Part shown: positions 48,531 through 60,891 of the stretch, in pieces
How positions within the stretch are numbered: the first letter of the stretch is position 1
Layout of the letters: each line of letters starts with the position of its first letter
Origin: Bedellia somnulentella
Lineage: Eukaryota > Arthropoda > Insecta > Lepidoptera > Bedelliidae
Length of the DNA: 64,000 nt
Direction: 5' to 3'
NCBI GenBank assembly: GCA_963576735.1
Contig: OY755173.1
Location: 13,052,873-13,116,872 of the forward strand
The notes under the pieces: generated by a model
Database searches by the model: none
The model's input: only the letters and a program-made list of their open reading frames with translations
What the model was told of the DNA's origin: nothing
Program-made: the position numbers and the translations under genes

Positions 48531-49620
48531 TTATGTTTATGTTTCACTTCGTGTGTATTTTCTTGATACGGAGCGCATCTAAAGTGCTAATACTAAAATT
48601 AGCTATTGTCTGTCATTATCATTAGACGATTGCAAAGCAATTTTGTCTACACGTCGGTCGTTAATCGAAAATATTTATATACAAAATAATTCTGTTACTG
48701 ACTGACTGACTGGATGTCAGACAGCACACAGCTTATGAGTTTAGTCTAGAGTGCTGAAATTTGGAATGTAGACTAAAGCTCTATGTGCTTTAGATGAATC
48801 ACTAAAAATATTTTATTAAATTCTCACAGGATGGTAATTACGAGAAAGTGAAGTTTATGAACTCAAAGACTCAAACGTTCACGCTGTATATTCGCGATTC
48901 GGGGTGGCGGAGGTACAAATACTTCTTGGCCAACTCAGTTCAGTCAACTGGTACGTACGTTTTGCTTGGACAGTATCTATATGGGTTTCCTTACGATTTT
49001 ACCACACCGTTAACAACCATGATAAATTAACCACACGAATTAGAGATACGAAACCACTCCTGTCTGCATGATAGGCAGTGTTCTACCCACTGAGGTATCA
49101 TGGTTGTAAAAAGATATCAAATATGTAAATAAATATAGGCTTCTAGTCAATATTTGTTGCTGTATACCCGCAAGGGAGTAACATGAAAGGAAACAATTAT
49201 ACAACGTAAGATTTCATTTACTACTGAACAATACACTAATTTTATTTCAGGAACATAGTACATCGTGTCGTTGTGAGTCAGTAACAAATTCCAAGATGGC
49301 GTAAATAAGCTATTTGAAAAGTTGAAACATTTCCCTGTTTTCTCCCAGGATAAAACTAATATTTAGAGCTTCATTTTCTAATAAAAATATATTGTTAACT
49401 TATACATATGTTATCTGGATTGCAGAGGTACTGATACTTCTAAACACCACGTGACATTCTTATAGCATGGTGTTAAGTATACCCACTTATGCTTCGACAG
49501 TACAACCACGTGATAATAAATCGGGGGCAAAACTATTTTTGTTTTATTATATATGTATATATATATATACGTTCAAATAAAAAAATACCAAGATTTTCCA
49601 CCATGTTCTAATATACGAAA

Positions 49621-49820
49621 NNNNNNNNNNNNNNNNNNNNNNNNNNNNNNNNNNNNNNNNNNNNNNNNNNNNNNNNNNNNNNNNNNNNNNNNNNNNNNNN
49701 NNNNNNNNNNNNNNNNNNNNNNNNNNNNNNNNNNNNNNNNNNNNNNNNNNNNNNNNNNNNNNNNNNNNNNNNNNNNNNNNNNNNNNNNNNNNNNNNNNNN
49801 NNNNNNNNNNNNNNNNNNNN
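49621..49820. other. Assembly gap (200 N)
   Basis: Exactly 200 N. About 65 bases just left of the gap (ending TTCTAATATACGAAA) recur at 51,278-51,341 beyond the Helitron, so the two contig ends overlap or represent different haplotypes. Translations crossing the gap are meaningless. Confidence 0.99.
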
Positions 49821-49826
49821 TATATA

Positions 49827-51277
49827 CTAGCTTTTTGCCCCGCGACTTCGTCCGCGTGGACTTCATTTTTTGCATCCAGTTTATATAATACCAAAATACC
49901 GAAACACTATCTCAACTTCTGTTTTTTATATTTATAATCCCGCGGGCGTTGTAAATGACATAAAGGATATTGAGGCTTTTTAAGTGATTGTTGGGCGATG
50001 CAGTTTGTGACCCATCACTAACAACCTTTATTAACCTATCTTTTATCAATATATTTCCAAAATTGGATGAAGAATTAGTATCTCCGAAGCTATGGCTACC
50101 CTTTTATGGAATTTATGGTTGTTAGCATATACTCATGAATGATTGATAGATGGATTTCATAAATTCAATCGCACCAAGTTTTATTATAAAATGTAAAAAA
50201 ACTCTATATTAACTTTCATTTGCTATATCAACCCGTTAGGGGTTGAGTTCCAAAAATTCCTTTTTAATTGTTCATAAGAATCATGAAACAAATATACCAA
50301 GTTTTTATGTTCAGAAATGAGAATATCTTTAGTAAGTACAGATACGGATAGTAGTTTGGCGCTGCGGCGACGGCACGGTGCTGCCCCCTACACTGACCGT
50401 TGGTGATAGTGGGAGAGCTTGCAGCAATTGCTCGGCAATGTAGGGATGATTAGTGGTGGATCTCCTTCCAAAATAATCGCTAAATTGAAGGGATAGTGCT
50501 TGTTATTATTATATATAGTGTTATTTTAAGCTAACAAAACATTTTTTTACAAAAAGCTTGAATTACCTGAGATACGAACCCGGGACGATTGATTCATAAT
50601 AGTTCTAATTAAATATTCATAGTAGTTAGTTATACCGCTACGCCACGGAGACGTTACCGGGGCGGTGTCAAATTTTTATTACGCTTTATTTCATATTAGT
50701 CTTACTATTGATAAACAAATGTGTCATTTAAATTGATGTGTCTGATGTGAATTCCATCGATGATAAAAATAATCGCTGCAATATTTTGAGCCATATATGA
50801 GTTATGGTTTTTTGATGTTCCTATGAGAACTCTTGCGGATTCCTTAGTTTCAAGGAATCGTCGTCGTTTCATTTAGCTTCTAAATGTACATGTTAATATT
50901 CGTTTGCAATATAAGTAGATGTAAAAAAAATGTATACGATAAAAAAATAGTACATCATCCCCCGGGAGTTCCTTATTTTCGGGGATCCATTACCGTACCA
51001 TTAAGCTTCTAAAATTTGATTTTTATATTAGTTTACAATATTTTACGTTGTTTTAAACGATGCACAGCGCCATATCCAATGCATTTAGTAAGCAAACAAT
51101 ATTTTTGATTTCCCATGGGAACATATTTTTTCCGGGATAAAAAGTACCCTATTATTTAATTTAGACTTCTAACTACACGTCTGAAAAAATTCAAAGCAAT
51201 CGGTTTAGTATTTACGGCGTGAAAGCGGAACAAACAAACAAACAAACTCACTTTCCCATTTATAATATTAGTATGGA
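49827..51277 (-). mobile_element. Non-autonomous Helitron-like element (arm B)
   Basis: On the minus strand it starts TCCATACTAATATTATAAAT, carries AAACAAAC repeats after the start, and ends with a CGCG-loop-CGCG hairpin and CTAG at 49,827-49,830. It lies in a (TA)n tract. Internal: an R1 copy (about 49,960-50,140) and a tRNA-derived SINE head (50,557-50,665). Its left end abuts an assembly gap. Confidence 0.75.
50557..50665 (-). repeat. tRNA-derived SINE head inside Helitron
   Basis: On the minus strand GTGGCGTAGCGGTATAAC resembles a tRNA A box and GGGTTCGTATC a B box, about 45 bases apart. It matches neither S1 nor the arm C SINE. Confidence 0.5.
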
Positions 51278-51862
51278 TGTATATATATATACGTTCAAAT
51301 AAAAAAATACCAAGATTTTCCACCATGTTCTAATATACGAAAATAAATTTACTTTATTAACTTACTTAAAATTACGCCCATTTTACCCATTCGGATAAGC
51401 AATCGGTTGCCACTTTGCACGATCCTGCCTGCCTGACAAACCTCTTTTGCTTCCCTTACATTTATTTTTTCTCATAAATTATCTTTTTATTCTCCCACCA
51501 GTGGATCGGCTCAGCTTCGCACGGGTACCGAAGTTTTAAAAATATCTGAGGATTCTTCAATCACTTTCAACCTTTGTGAAATTTAACGCAATGATTTAAA
51601 CTTATAGCACTCTTGAATAGTGTAGCTTTGTGATGACAAACAATCAATGTTACAATAAAAAATGTCAATCTAATCCATCAAAGCAGGCAGGCATTGAAAA
51701 GCGGGTGGTCTAAATGATGGAAATATAATCAATTTCGTGTAATCCCTGAGTGTAATGCGAGTAATTTGTTAATTCATAATCATTCGTAAATAAAACAAAC
51801 TATAGTTAAATTATATATCAATACTAGTATTTTGTGTATGTATTCGTATTTATTTTTAGAAG

Positions 51863-52016
51863 AAAGAAGAAGTTTATTGTAAAAGATAAATAAAAATATA
51901 GTCCTGTTAGATAGACGTCCAAACACATGTGGTGAAAGAGGTATTTTTGCTTTAATGTTAATCAATGTAAACTATATTCTGGTATTAATTGAACACAAAA
52001 CAATAAATATAATCTT
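51863..52016. other. Spacer at the centre of the B/C palindrome
   Basis: These 154 AT-rich bases separate two mirror-image arms. The flanking sequence (the TTTTTAGAA side on the left, TTCTAAAAA on the right) is reverse-complementary outward for at least several hundred bases without a break. No gene or transposon end is visible in the spacer. Such a short asymmetric centre is typical of palindromic duplications. Confidence 0.85.
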
Positions 52017-53027
52017 TTCTAAAAATAAATACGAATACATACACAAAATACTAGTATTTATATATAATTTAACTATAGTTTGTTTTATTTACGAATGATT
52101 ATGAATTAACAAATTACTCGCATTACACTCAGGGATAACACGAAATTGATTATATTTCCATCATTTAGACCACCCGCTTATCAATGCCTGCCTGCTTTGA
52201 TGGATTAGATTGCCATTTTTTATTGTAAGTACTACACTATTCAAGAGTGCTATAAGTTTAAATCATTGCGTTAAATTTCACAAAGGTTGAGCAGTGATTG
52301 AAGAATCCTCAGATATTTTTAAAACTTCGGTACCCGTGCGAAGCTGAGCCGATCCACTGGTGGGAGAATAAAAAGATAATTTATGAAAAAAAATAAATGT
52401 AAGGGAAGCAAAAGAGGTTTGTCAGGCAGGCAGGATCGTGCAAAGTGGCAACCGATTGCTTATCCGAATGGGTAAAATGGGCGTAATTTTAAGTAAGTTA
52501 ATAAAGTAAATTTATTTTCGTATATTAGAACATGGTGGAAAATCTTGGTATTTTTTTATTTGAACGTATATATATATACATATATAATAAAACAAAAATA
52601 GTTTTGCCCCCGATTTATTATCACGTGGTTGTACTGTCGAAGCATAAGTGGGTATACTTAACACCATGCTATAAGAATGTCACGTGGTGTTTAGAAGTAT
52701 CAGTACCTCTGCAATCCAGATAACATATGTATAAGTTAACAATATATTTTTATTAGTAAATGAAGCTCTAAATATTAGTTTTATCCTGGGAGAAAACAGG
52801 GAAATGTTTCAATTTTTCAAATAGCTTATTTACGCCATCTTGGAATTTGTTACTGACTCACAACGACACGATGTACTATGTTCCTGAAATAAAATTAGTG
52901 TATTGTTCAGTAGTAAATGAAATCTTACGTTGTATAATTGTTTCCTTTCATGTTACTCCCTTGCGGGTATACAGCAACAAATATTGACTAGAAGCCTATA
53001 TTTATTTACATATTTGATATCTTTTTA

Positions 53028-53277
53028 CAACCATGATACCTCAGTGGGTAGAACACTGCCTATCATGCAGACAGGAGTGGTTTCGTATCTCTAATTCGTG
53101 TGGTTAATTTATCATGGTTGTTAACGGTGCGGTTAAAATCGTAAGGAAACCCATATAGATACTGTCCAAGCAAAACGTACGTACCAGTTGACTGAACTGA
53201 GTTGGCCAAGAAGTATTTGTACCTCCGCCACCCCGAATCGCGAATATACAGCGTGAACGTTTGAGTCTTTGAGTTCA
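53028..53277 (+). repeat. SINE S1, diverged (arm C)
   Basis: Collinear copy of 636-885. The arm B mirror is about 48,860-49,110. Confidence 0.55.
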
Positions 53278-53604
53278 TAAACTTCACTTTCTCGTAATTA
53301 CCATCCTGTGAGAATTTAATAAAATATTTTTAGTGATTCATCTAAAGCACCTGGAGCTTTAGTCTACATTCCAAATTTCAGCACTCTAGACTAAGCTCAT
53401 AAGCTGTGTGCTGTCTGACATCCAGTCAGTCAGTCAGGAACAGAATTATTTTGTATATAAATATTTTCGATTAACGACCGACGTGTAGACAAAATTGCTT
53501 TGCAATCGTCTAATGATAATGCCAGACAATAGCTAATTTTAGTATTAGCACTTTAGATGCGCTCCGTATCAAGAAAATACACACGAAGTGAAACATAAAC
53601 ATAA

Positions 53605-53830
53605 CATAAACGTTCACGCCGCATATCCCCGAAGGGGTTGGCAGAGGTACTAATACTTCTGAACATCACGTGACTTTGTCACCTGGTGTTCAGAGTACCC
53701 ACGTTTTGCATGGACAGTGTACTCACGTGATAGGGGGCAGGCCTATCGTTTTTGTACGAATACACTGTCACATGACTAAGTACAACTCAGCCATGTAGGT
53801 TGCCTCACGATGTTATCCCCCACCGTTAAC
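53605..53830 (-). repeat. SINE S1, 3' part (arm C)
   Basis: Collinear copy of 1,222-1,445; it lacks the GCC in CCTATCGCCGTTT. Confidence 0.65.
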
Positions 53831-54534
53831 ACACAAAGTGCTCTTATTTTTATTGATTACAACGTCCGTATACGGATTTCCTTGTATCCTACAGGCTGCA
53901 AAATTTTCTGTCGGCGAGTATTCCAATCATTCCATATTTTTTAATTTAAAACGTCCTAGCATTTAGTTTAAACGAGTATGAAAGAATACTGCGATTTTCA
54001 GACCACCTGGCCAGGTTGATGTTTTAGTTGTTTTGATCTGTTTTTGGTTAAGCTGCTTTGTAAGTATTTCCTTAAATAAGAAGGAACTATAGTTAGTCCA
54101 AACCAAATATACTATTTATGCAAATTTGTGTTAATCATCACAAACACAAAATATTTACACACATTGTTGTAGCCACCTGCCTCAAACTTCTAGTCCAAAT
54201 TTATTGCTGTATAGAGAGAAAGGTAAGAATGCGAAGAGAAGAGGCACTGGTCTAGACAAAATAGCAAGAGATATCATATCAGCTCATCAACGCAACGCTC
54301 ACTATTCTTTTTTTTCTACTACGCACAGCACAGCACAACACAATCCAACAAGTTACAGATTGCAAACATATCCTAATAAAAATTTAAGTGTCAAGCAAAT
54401 ATCCTCTTTACTGTCCAATCTTAGGTGTCAATTTTCCCACCTGCAATATTCAATGTTGAACAAAATTGCTTATCAAGTGAACCGTTGTCAACTTCGCGTT
54501 AGATTCCTCCAAGTGATTTGCGACACAGTTATGC

Positions 54535-54754
54535 AAAACCATTGGTCAGACAGAGAGGCGTGAGGTGGTAACAAGGTCTGCGTCTCGCTGATAACAGGGT
54601 ATTGGGTTGGGGTTAAGTGAGGCGCGGATCAGCGGCTCGCGGCGGCGCAACGCAACTCGCGGCAAGGCCTGTCGTAGTGGAAACGCCGGCAGCCGCAGAC
54701 CTCTTCACGACGACGTCACGACGAATTACCACGTGCTCACAGAACCTCCAAATA
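54535..54754 (+). promoter_or_regulatory. CpG-rich island, arm C copy
   Basis: Same island in arm C, with small differences: GGGTTGGGG for the A sequence near 54,605, and CGCAACGCAACTCGC for CGCAACTCGCGCTCGC. The donor and ATTGG box are retained. Confidence 0.42.
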
Positions 54755-55275
54755 CGTAAGTTAAATTCATAGCAGCGCTTTAAATATTACGTTAGATGAA
54801 GATTCATTACGATATACTTAGATTTTGACGATGTAAATTATTGACTTGAGATTTTTGTGTTTTGGCATTTTAAATTTAATAAGTCTTAATATCTTTAATA
54901 TCCAGAGAGATTTTAATTTAAAAACGTATAATATATATTCTAATAAGTAACCTATATTTTCATCTAATATATATCGGTTCAGTAAAATAACAATTTGTCT
55001 AGAAAACAATCGGTTTACAATGATACATGGTTTAGCGATACAATTCATACTGCTGACCCTCAAAATATTACTCCGTCTTCATCGTGATGGTTGACATATG
55101 AAACAGCATAACAATTGGGTTTTGAATTTCGCCTCGGATGTATAACAAAAGAAAGTTGCTCGACCACTTTTAATACAGCACTTAGATCTATCCATTCATC
55201 ACTAACTTTCGGCGTAGCACGCGAACTTGGTTTGAAAATTTATTTGTAAAATTCAGGTTGGTTTGACTTTTTAAG

Positions 55276-55465
55276 AGCTTATTCCATTTGTCTGAATGAA
55301 GACGTCTGAGAGCCACATAATCTGAATTCAGACTAGTGGAATAACGTTCAGAACGCTAGGCTTCTGAAAAGTAGACAAATTTGTGTAGTGGAATAACAAG
55401 CGTCTGCGGCAGTAACTTCGAAGGACGTCTGAATTCAGAAACGACAAAGTGTAATGGAATAAGCT
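55276..55465. mobile_element. ~190 bp MITE, arm C copy
   Basis: Collinear copy of 3,391-3,580 with the same termini. Confidence 0.65.
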
Positions 55466-56459
55466 TTTTATCTAACACAATTCGCTAACACAACTTACCA
55501 ACCACATACTTTTCTAACTTCTATTGACTAGTTAGATATTTGTCGTATATCTAACTATTATTTTAGGGCGCTCTATAAAGAGTGAAAAAGTCGAAGCGAA
55601 GCAATAAGTAATATTTAAATAATGATAAAACCTGTAAAGCTGACATAAGATATTTTCAATTCTGCGCAGTAGTAGTAGTATAAATAATTGTTTCTTTCGT
55701 TGTATTCATATTTAATATTTTACATTGAGAGTAGATGGAGGAGATTTATAAAAACCTTTGTCTGTACCGTGTTATATTTGTCCTTTTTAACCAAATAGTT
55801 CGAGAGAATTATTTTTTTAAATACCTTAATTTAATATAGTTTTATCGTCAACTTTTTCGAAAACACTTTCACACATGACTGACATGACTTAAACAAAAAA
55901 AAACAACTTGCTTAAGTTTTCATCAGGACTTTCCAGTACTTCATTATCAACTTTAATAAATAAGCCACACATTATAGTTTTCTTAAACAAAAAAACAACA
56001 CTTGGAAAAAACACGTTATGTGAAACTTATTCAGAATTTCCACCCATGCCTCTTGCAAAAGATGCAATGCCTTTTCCCACTGAGTTCCTGTCAGAAGGCT
56101 GTCGTTAGTTTAACAGTTTTGATCTCCTTTCAGTGAGAATAAAATACCATATTCTATGAAAAATGTATTGCAGTATTAGAGATGGCAGTATTAGATTTAT
56201 AACGTGTATGCCCTAAGTGCTCCTACATCAGTTCTCAGACCTGACTGTATGTCTAAGTCAAAGTCCATACAAATAAAAAAATATGGCCTCTGACTAGAAA
56301 TTTTTCGTCGAACCTATTTAGGAGAAACTAATTTGGTCAGGCAAACGTTCTAGGTTAGAAAAAAAAATATTTTGTCTAATACCAACATTGAAATTTATTT
56401 CGAGGTTAGGCCGAAGGTTTTCACCAAACCTACCGCAAACAGACTCCATTTCAATCTTT

Positions 56460-56670
56460 GACTTATGGCTATAAATCTCAGAAAGGGATATCCAGAGCTT
56501 CAGAACTAGAAATTCCTAGGCCGCTTTTGGAAGTTGATTGGAGGAAAGGTTGTATAAAATAAAAGATGGTTGGCGAGGTGGCGAGCGATGTGGTGGTCCA
56601 GCCAAATACCCTTAACACCCATGGGAAGAAATGTGCTAGTGCTAGCCCAAGCCGACACTACACGGCTCGA
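56460..56670 (-). repeat. Repeat R1-like, reverse (arm C)
   Basis: Collinear with 4,587-4,770 and slightly longer. It sits just before the site where arm A carries the Helitron. Confidence 0.55.
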
Positions 56671-56938
56671 ATATAATGGTATATAGTAAATATACCGTTC
56701 TTAGTAAGTTACTAAAATTATGAATGTAAAAAAAACACAAATCGGGTTTAAATACTCTTATAGAAAGGTTTAAATACGAACACTTTATAGTTAGTAAGTT
56801 TTCAATATTTTCAAATAAATATATATTTTTCTATGCATCACATTCATAGAAAAAGTGATAAAGATGAATTGCATTTTATCGACACGATAACGGTTAGAAT
56901 AAGATGGCAGTATACGATACTAAGTAAGTGCGTAAGAG

Positions 56939-57394
56939 ATGGCTGCTTTATCCCACGCGATAACTAGTTTAAAAACGGCTCGTACTAGACGGGCTGAAAT
57001 AGGTAAATTTTTATTGTTTTATGTGTTACAACTACGAGAAAACTTGGCTTACGAAGGTCATATTCAAAAAACTCAAATTGCTAATACTACCGTCCATCAC
57101 ATATTTGAGATCTGCAAACATGTGAAAAATAACCCTAATCTATTTCCTACCAAGCAAAATGTACCTATTAGCATTACACTTCGTAACAGAGACAAGTTGA
57201 CTCTTAAGGAGCTACTAATAAATAAATGCTATTATAGTCTAAGTGAATATCTCAATGATAAAGTGATAAATTATAATTACTTCGTCCTCTCCTCTAATTG
57301 CTGTGCCCAACAGGATCCACAATGCTGTAACATAATAACATACTTACCATCTAAGAAAACCACTGTGGAATGCAATAAATCTATTGAGTATTGA
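56939..57394 (+). CDS. Unidentified 151-codon ORF, intact only in arm C
   Basis: Starts MAALSHAITSLKTARTRRAE and ends TTVECNKSIEY, with a cysteine-rich stretch (SSNCCAQQDPQCC). A donor-like GGTAAAT after RRAEI means part of it could be exon and intron rather than one frame. The arm A copy (6,778-7,183) has indels that break the frame, and its C-terminal part is displaced by the 3.2 kb insertion. Arm B lacks the region. No family recognised. Confidence 0.35.
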   Translation: MAALSHAITSLKTARTRRAEIGKFLLFYVLQLRENLAYEGHIQKTQIANTTVHHIFEICKHVKNNPNLFPTKQNVPISITLRNRDKLTLKELLINKCYYSLSEYLNDKVINYNYFVLSSNCCAQQDPQCCNIITYLPSKKTTVECNKSIEY

Positions 57395-59051
57395 GTATAT
57401 CGGTTTTATGATTGAACGTATATCACGCAATTTTTAGTGGACGATTTATTGACTGCTGAACCATATTTGATCAAAAAAATAACATACATCGTTTTTAACA
57501 TGAATTTAGTTGAAACGACAAGCAAATTTGTAATTTCTTATACATATTATGTGGCAATTTACTCAAAATTTATAGTCATGATGAAATAAATGAACTTGGA
57601 AGAAAATCTGGACCAAAGCGAGCCAGTTCGCGTTTTAAGGCTTTCACACACCATTGCCTAAAAACGTCACAAAAGAGGATTGCGACAATACCTATATACT
57701 CGCACAATTTATTTTCATTGGGTTAGGCAGATACTATCGATCTCCACTTTGTACTATTCTGGCAAACCATTCGAGCTACATTTTAATATATTTTTTACTG
57801 GCCCTATTTTTCTTCGTACTTCAGATGCCTGCATTTTTTATCACATACTCTATCTAAATGTGTTCTTCGTTGACATCTAAAGTGGTAAAATATGTAAAAA
57901 AAACAAAGTACTATAGACCGTAAAAGTTCCTCTTTTATTGAAGTGGGTTGGATACCTATAGTTATGCAATTGAAATTGTCGGGCGTAGTTCCTAGGGTCT
58001 GTAGTCCGATCCCGGAGGACATATGAAGATCAAAGTAGTAATAGCTTGAAGGGTAATCAAGTTAAACACAACAATATGCGTTTGTGTATATGATACAATT
58101 GTTTCAAAATGCGATAAGAAAAATGCATAATGTTTTATTTTAGCGTCAGTTTGGTTATCACATCTTTGCATATGCCGCTTAGGTACTACTAAAGATGAGG
58201 TGTTGTGATACCTTAAAAAGGCTGTATGAGAAGGCTCTTAGTCACATAGGGCCTATGGAGAGAGCTTATATCAGACACAAGTAGATTTTTTATGCTTTAT
58301 TTATATCTTTGTATCATTTTCGATATCATAGTATATTTAATTTAGTCCTGTTTCTTCTGATAATTATATTACTATTTTATTTTAGTTCTATATGTTATGA
58401 AACCATCATGTGTTGTGAGGTTACATTCACAACAATACGCTGAGCTAGCAACCCTTTCGTGGCTAGACTTTTTCTATTTATTTTGTATCTTAACTTAACT
58501 GTCCTTTTTATTATTTTTTGTGTGTTTAAGGTTGATTGTAGTATATCTTTCCTTCGTTTTCTTTCACAGCACGGGTATGCCCGTTTTAACACCTTACACT
58601 CTCTTTCTGTGTCATATCTCATCATTGGCTCAAAATAAATCCATGGCTTGTGTGAGAGGTGTAATAATGTTTTGGTTCCAATTCGGCGAATCGTTTTAGT
58701 ATCAATTAACACAACAATAACGCCAGATCATGCAATTATGTTAGTTTTTGTAGTCCTAAGATATTTTTCTATAATAAAGCCTTAACTGCACACAGGAATT
58801 AGATGAAACTAGGGATGTTTAAAGTAAATACAATCCGCCAAAAACATTCTGTAAAAAACTAGACAATTTGGATTTCAAGTGTGTGATAACGAATTTACGT
58901 CACCTAGAGTGACGAAAATTTCAGCGTTTTAATCCTATCCAAAGGTTCTCGAATGGGGCCCTGAAAATGCGGCGAAACGTTTCCAGAAAAGGATGGTACG
59001 GCAGTGTTTGCTTTGCGCTCGACTTGGCGCAAAGCAAACACTGAGATTTAA

Positions 59052-60891
59052 CCCTACAATGCATGATTTTTTTTAATGTTGTCAATAAAATATATGTGGT
59101 TTAATATAGTGTCTAAAAATAATAAAAAATAATAATAAAAATTATACTTTATTAATTTTGAAGATTTTTATTTTTTAAATTCGGTTCCATATGTGGAACA
59201 GTATGCATTAACATTAATATTTGGCTCTTAATTAGGAACAATGAAAATAATTATATATTCAGTTTCATAAAAGCAATAGCTCTACTTATTGATGAAATTT
59301 ATAAAAACAATTGTTGTCTTTGTTCAAACACAACTCAACACGACACTTTTCGCATAATATATAAGTTCTACCCTTGCATTGTGGATATTTACAGGAAGAT
59401 GATCAAATATGTCTCAAAGGCTCATCAGCATATCTCAAGTCAGAATTATTTTCCATTCCAGAGCATATTTCGAAGTCGTATACCATGCCTCTATCGTCAC
59501 ATAGCAGGAGAAGCTTATATCCCCATTTGTGTGGTTTGTTCGGAAGATAGCGACGTAGGAAATTTGCAGCTTTCGTTGCGCACATCTGTTCGTCCACTGA
59601 TAAAGACTCCCTCTTAGGTATACTCTGGCATTTCCTTCTTAGACTTTCTAGTTTTGGCCTTATTTTATGGAGGCGATCATGTCCTGGATGGCATGATGGT
59701 GCTTGTAAGGAATTGTCGTTGAAGTGCAGGAACTGCCTTATCTTCTCAAAATGATTCACGGTCATAGTTTCTCTTACTAAAGGTATACCTAACTCAGATT
59801 CCCAGTATGTCCGTATATTAGGCAATGGAGCAATGCTCATAAGCAAACATATACCTAAAAACTTTTTTAATTCGTATGTGGTGATACAGAACGGTTTAGA
59901 TGGGTCTTTTTGGATGCTGAACTTATGAATTTCTTCAACTATGTGGGTTAGTAGGTCATCATCAAAAAAATATAAAAAAGATTGCAATGGAGTATCGATA
60001 GTTGTGATCGGCGGCTCTAAAACTGTATTTCCAGAAAATTGGGGATAGTTAGCCTGTAAAGACTTCTTTTTCCAAATTAGATTTCTTTTCTTTCTTTTAG
60101 CAGCGGTATTATTATTTGAAATCCGATTTCCGGTAACTGGCAAAGTGTATGAACTTCTACTTTGGCGTGATGACGTAATCTCGCCTCGGAAATGCGGGCT
60201 TGAGGATTTGTTTCGGTGGAGGAGTTGTTTTCGACAAAAGGGCGTGCTATAGTAAGTGGAAGATGATGGTCCATACCTAGTAGGCTCAGTTTCATTTTCA
60301 GAGTCACCATCTCCAGTCATTTGGTCCCCATTTTCTCTGATTTTCGCCATGTCATCATCACTTTCGGCACTCGAAAAGTCTTGACCGTCTTCGCTTCCCG
60401 AGGGTATATCTAAATACTGCTCAATCACCTCATTAGATAGTACCTTCTTCGCCATTATTTGTAATGAAATCCAACAAAAACAACGTATCAGAAGTGAACT
60501 AATGCATGGTGTGCCATATCTGGAACGTTTAAATAAGTAGGTATATTAGTACATAAAAAAGTAATAATTTTAAAAAATAACTTACCTTCGTTTAGTGTAC
60601 ACTATTTCTAATGTTAACTTATTATTCCCACTTTGTAATATTGTTCAAACTATTTTATTCAGATTTTTCAATTTACGTAAACAATGAATTCAAACCGATC
60701 GTCCAACTTCTGTACGAATCAATGTCAATCGATAGCTTACGCCATCTAGTACATTCATTTGTTATTTGTAAGCCGTTGCTAAGGGCTTAAAGAACATTCC
60801 GTCGGTCAATAGATGTCGCTATGTATCTCAAAACAATCAGGAAACTTGTTTATTTTGTTGTACCACATATGGAACAGTATGCGCTGTAGGG
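59052..60891 (-). mobile_element. Internally deleted piggyBac element (arm C only)
   Basis: TTAA target duplications (59,048-59,051 and 60,892-60,895) flank 1,840 bases. The termini start CCCTACAATGCATG and, on the other strand, CCCTACAGCGCATAC. Arm A at 12,067-12,080 shows the empty site with one TTAA. Related short motifs containing TGGAAC(AGTATGC) recur inside (near 59,190, 60,515 and 60,865), likely subterminal transposase sites. The usual autonomous length is about 2.4 kb; the shortfall is internal. Confidence 0.95.
59403..60455 (-). CDS. piggyBac transposase, truncated by internal deletion
   Basis: A 350-codon frame with an acidic N-terminus, a basic patch (AAKRKKRN) and the piggyBac (DDE_Tnp_1_7) core. 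Visible core motifs are FLGICLLMSIAPLPNIRTYW, then LSVDEQM with the first catalytic aspartate, and LLLCDDRGMVYDFEICSG with the likely second. The frame then stops after EPLRHI. Immediately beyond, in another frame (about 59,290-59,400), a cysteine-rich C-terminal tail (CKYPQCKGRTYILCEKC) is still readable. The segment with the remaining catalytic aspartates has been deleted. Inactive by itself, but could be mobilised in trans. Confidence 0.9.
   Translation of the reverse strand: MAKKVLSNEVIEQYLDIPSGSEDGQDFSSAESDDDMAKIRENGDQMTGDGDSENETEPTRYGPSSSTYYSTPFCRKQLLHRNKSSSPHFRGEITSSRQSRSSYTLPVTGNRISNNNTAAKRKKRNLIWKKKSLQANYPQFSGNTVLEPPITTIDTPLQSFLYFFDDDLLTHIVEEIHKFSIQKDPSKPFCITTYELKKFLGICLLMSIAPLPNIRTYWESELGIPLVRETMTVNHFEKIRQFLHFNDNSLQAPSCHPGHDRLHKIRPKLESLRRKCQSIPKRESLSVDEQMCATKAANFLRRYLPNKPHKWGYKLLLLCDDRGMVYDFEICSGMENNSDLRYADEPLRHI

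Larger units (their letters stand above)
34020..51862 (-). repeat. Arm B of the inverted duplication
   Basis: This is the reverse complement of arm A, from A 24,441 back to about A 120. Continuity is broken at 46,158, where about 8.4 kb corresponding to A 4.1-12.5 kb is absent, and at 49,621-51,277 by an N gap plus a Helitron. The stretch 51,278-51,862 continues the reverse complement of the start of arm C. Private features include a 113 bp tandem duplication (44,306-44,531) and three nonsense codons in CAD. The inner edge at 34,020 abuts a truncated R1 repeat and a truncated Helitron. Confidence 0.92.

Noticed and set aside
49547..49894. Frames crossing the N gap on both strands
   Set aside because: Most residues are undetermined; they are artefacts of the gap.
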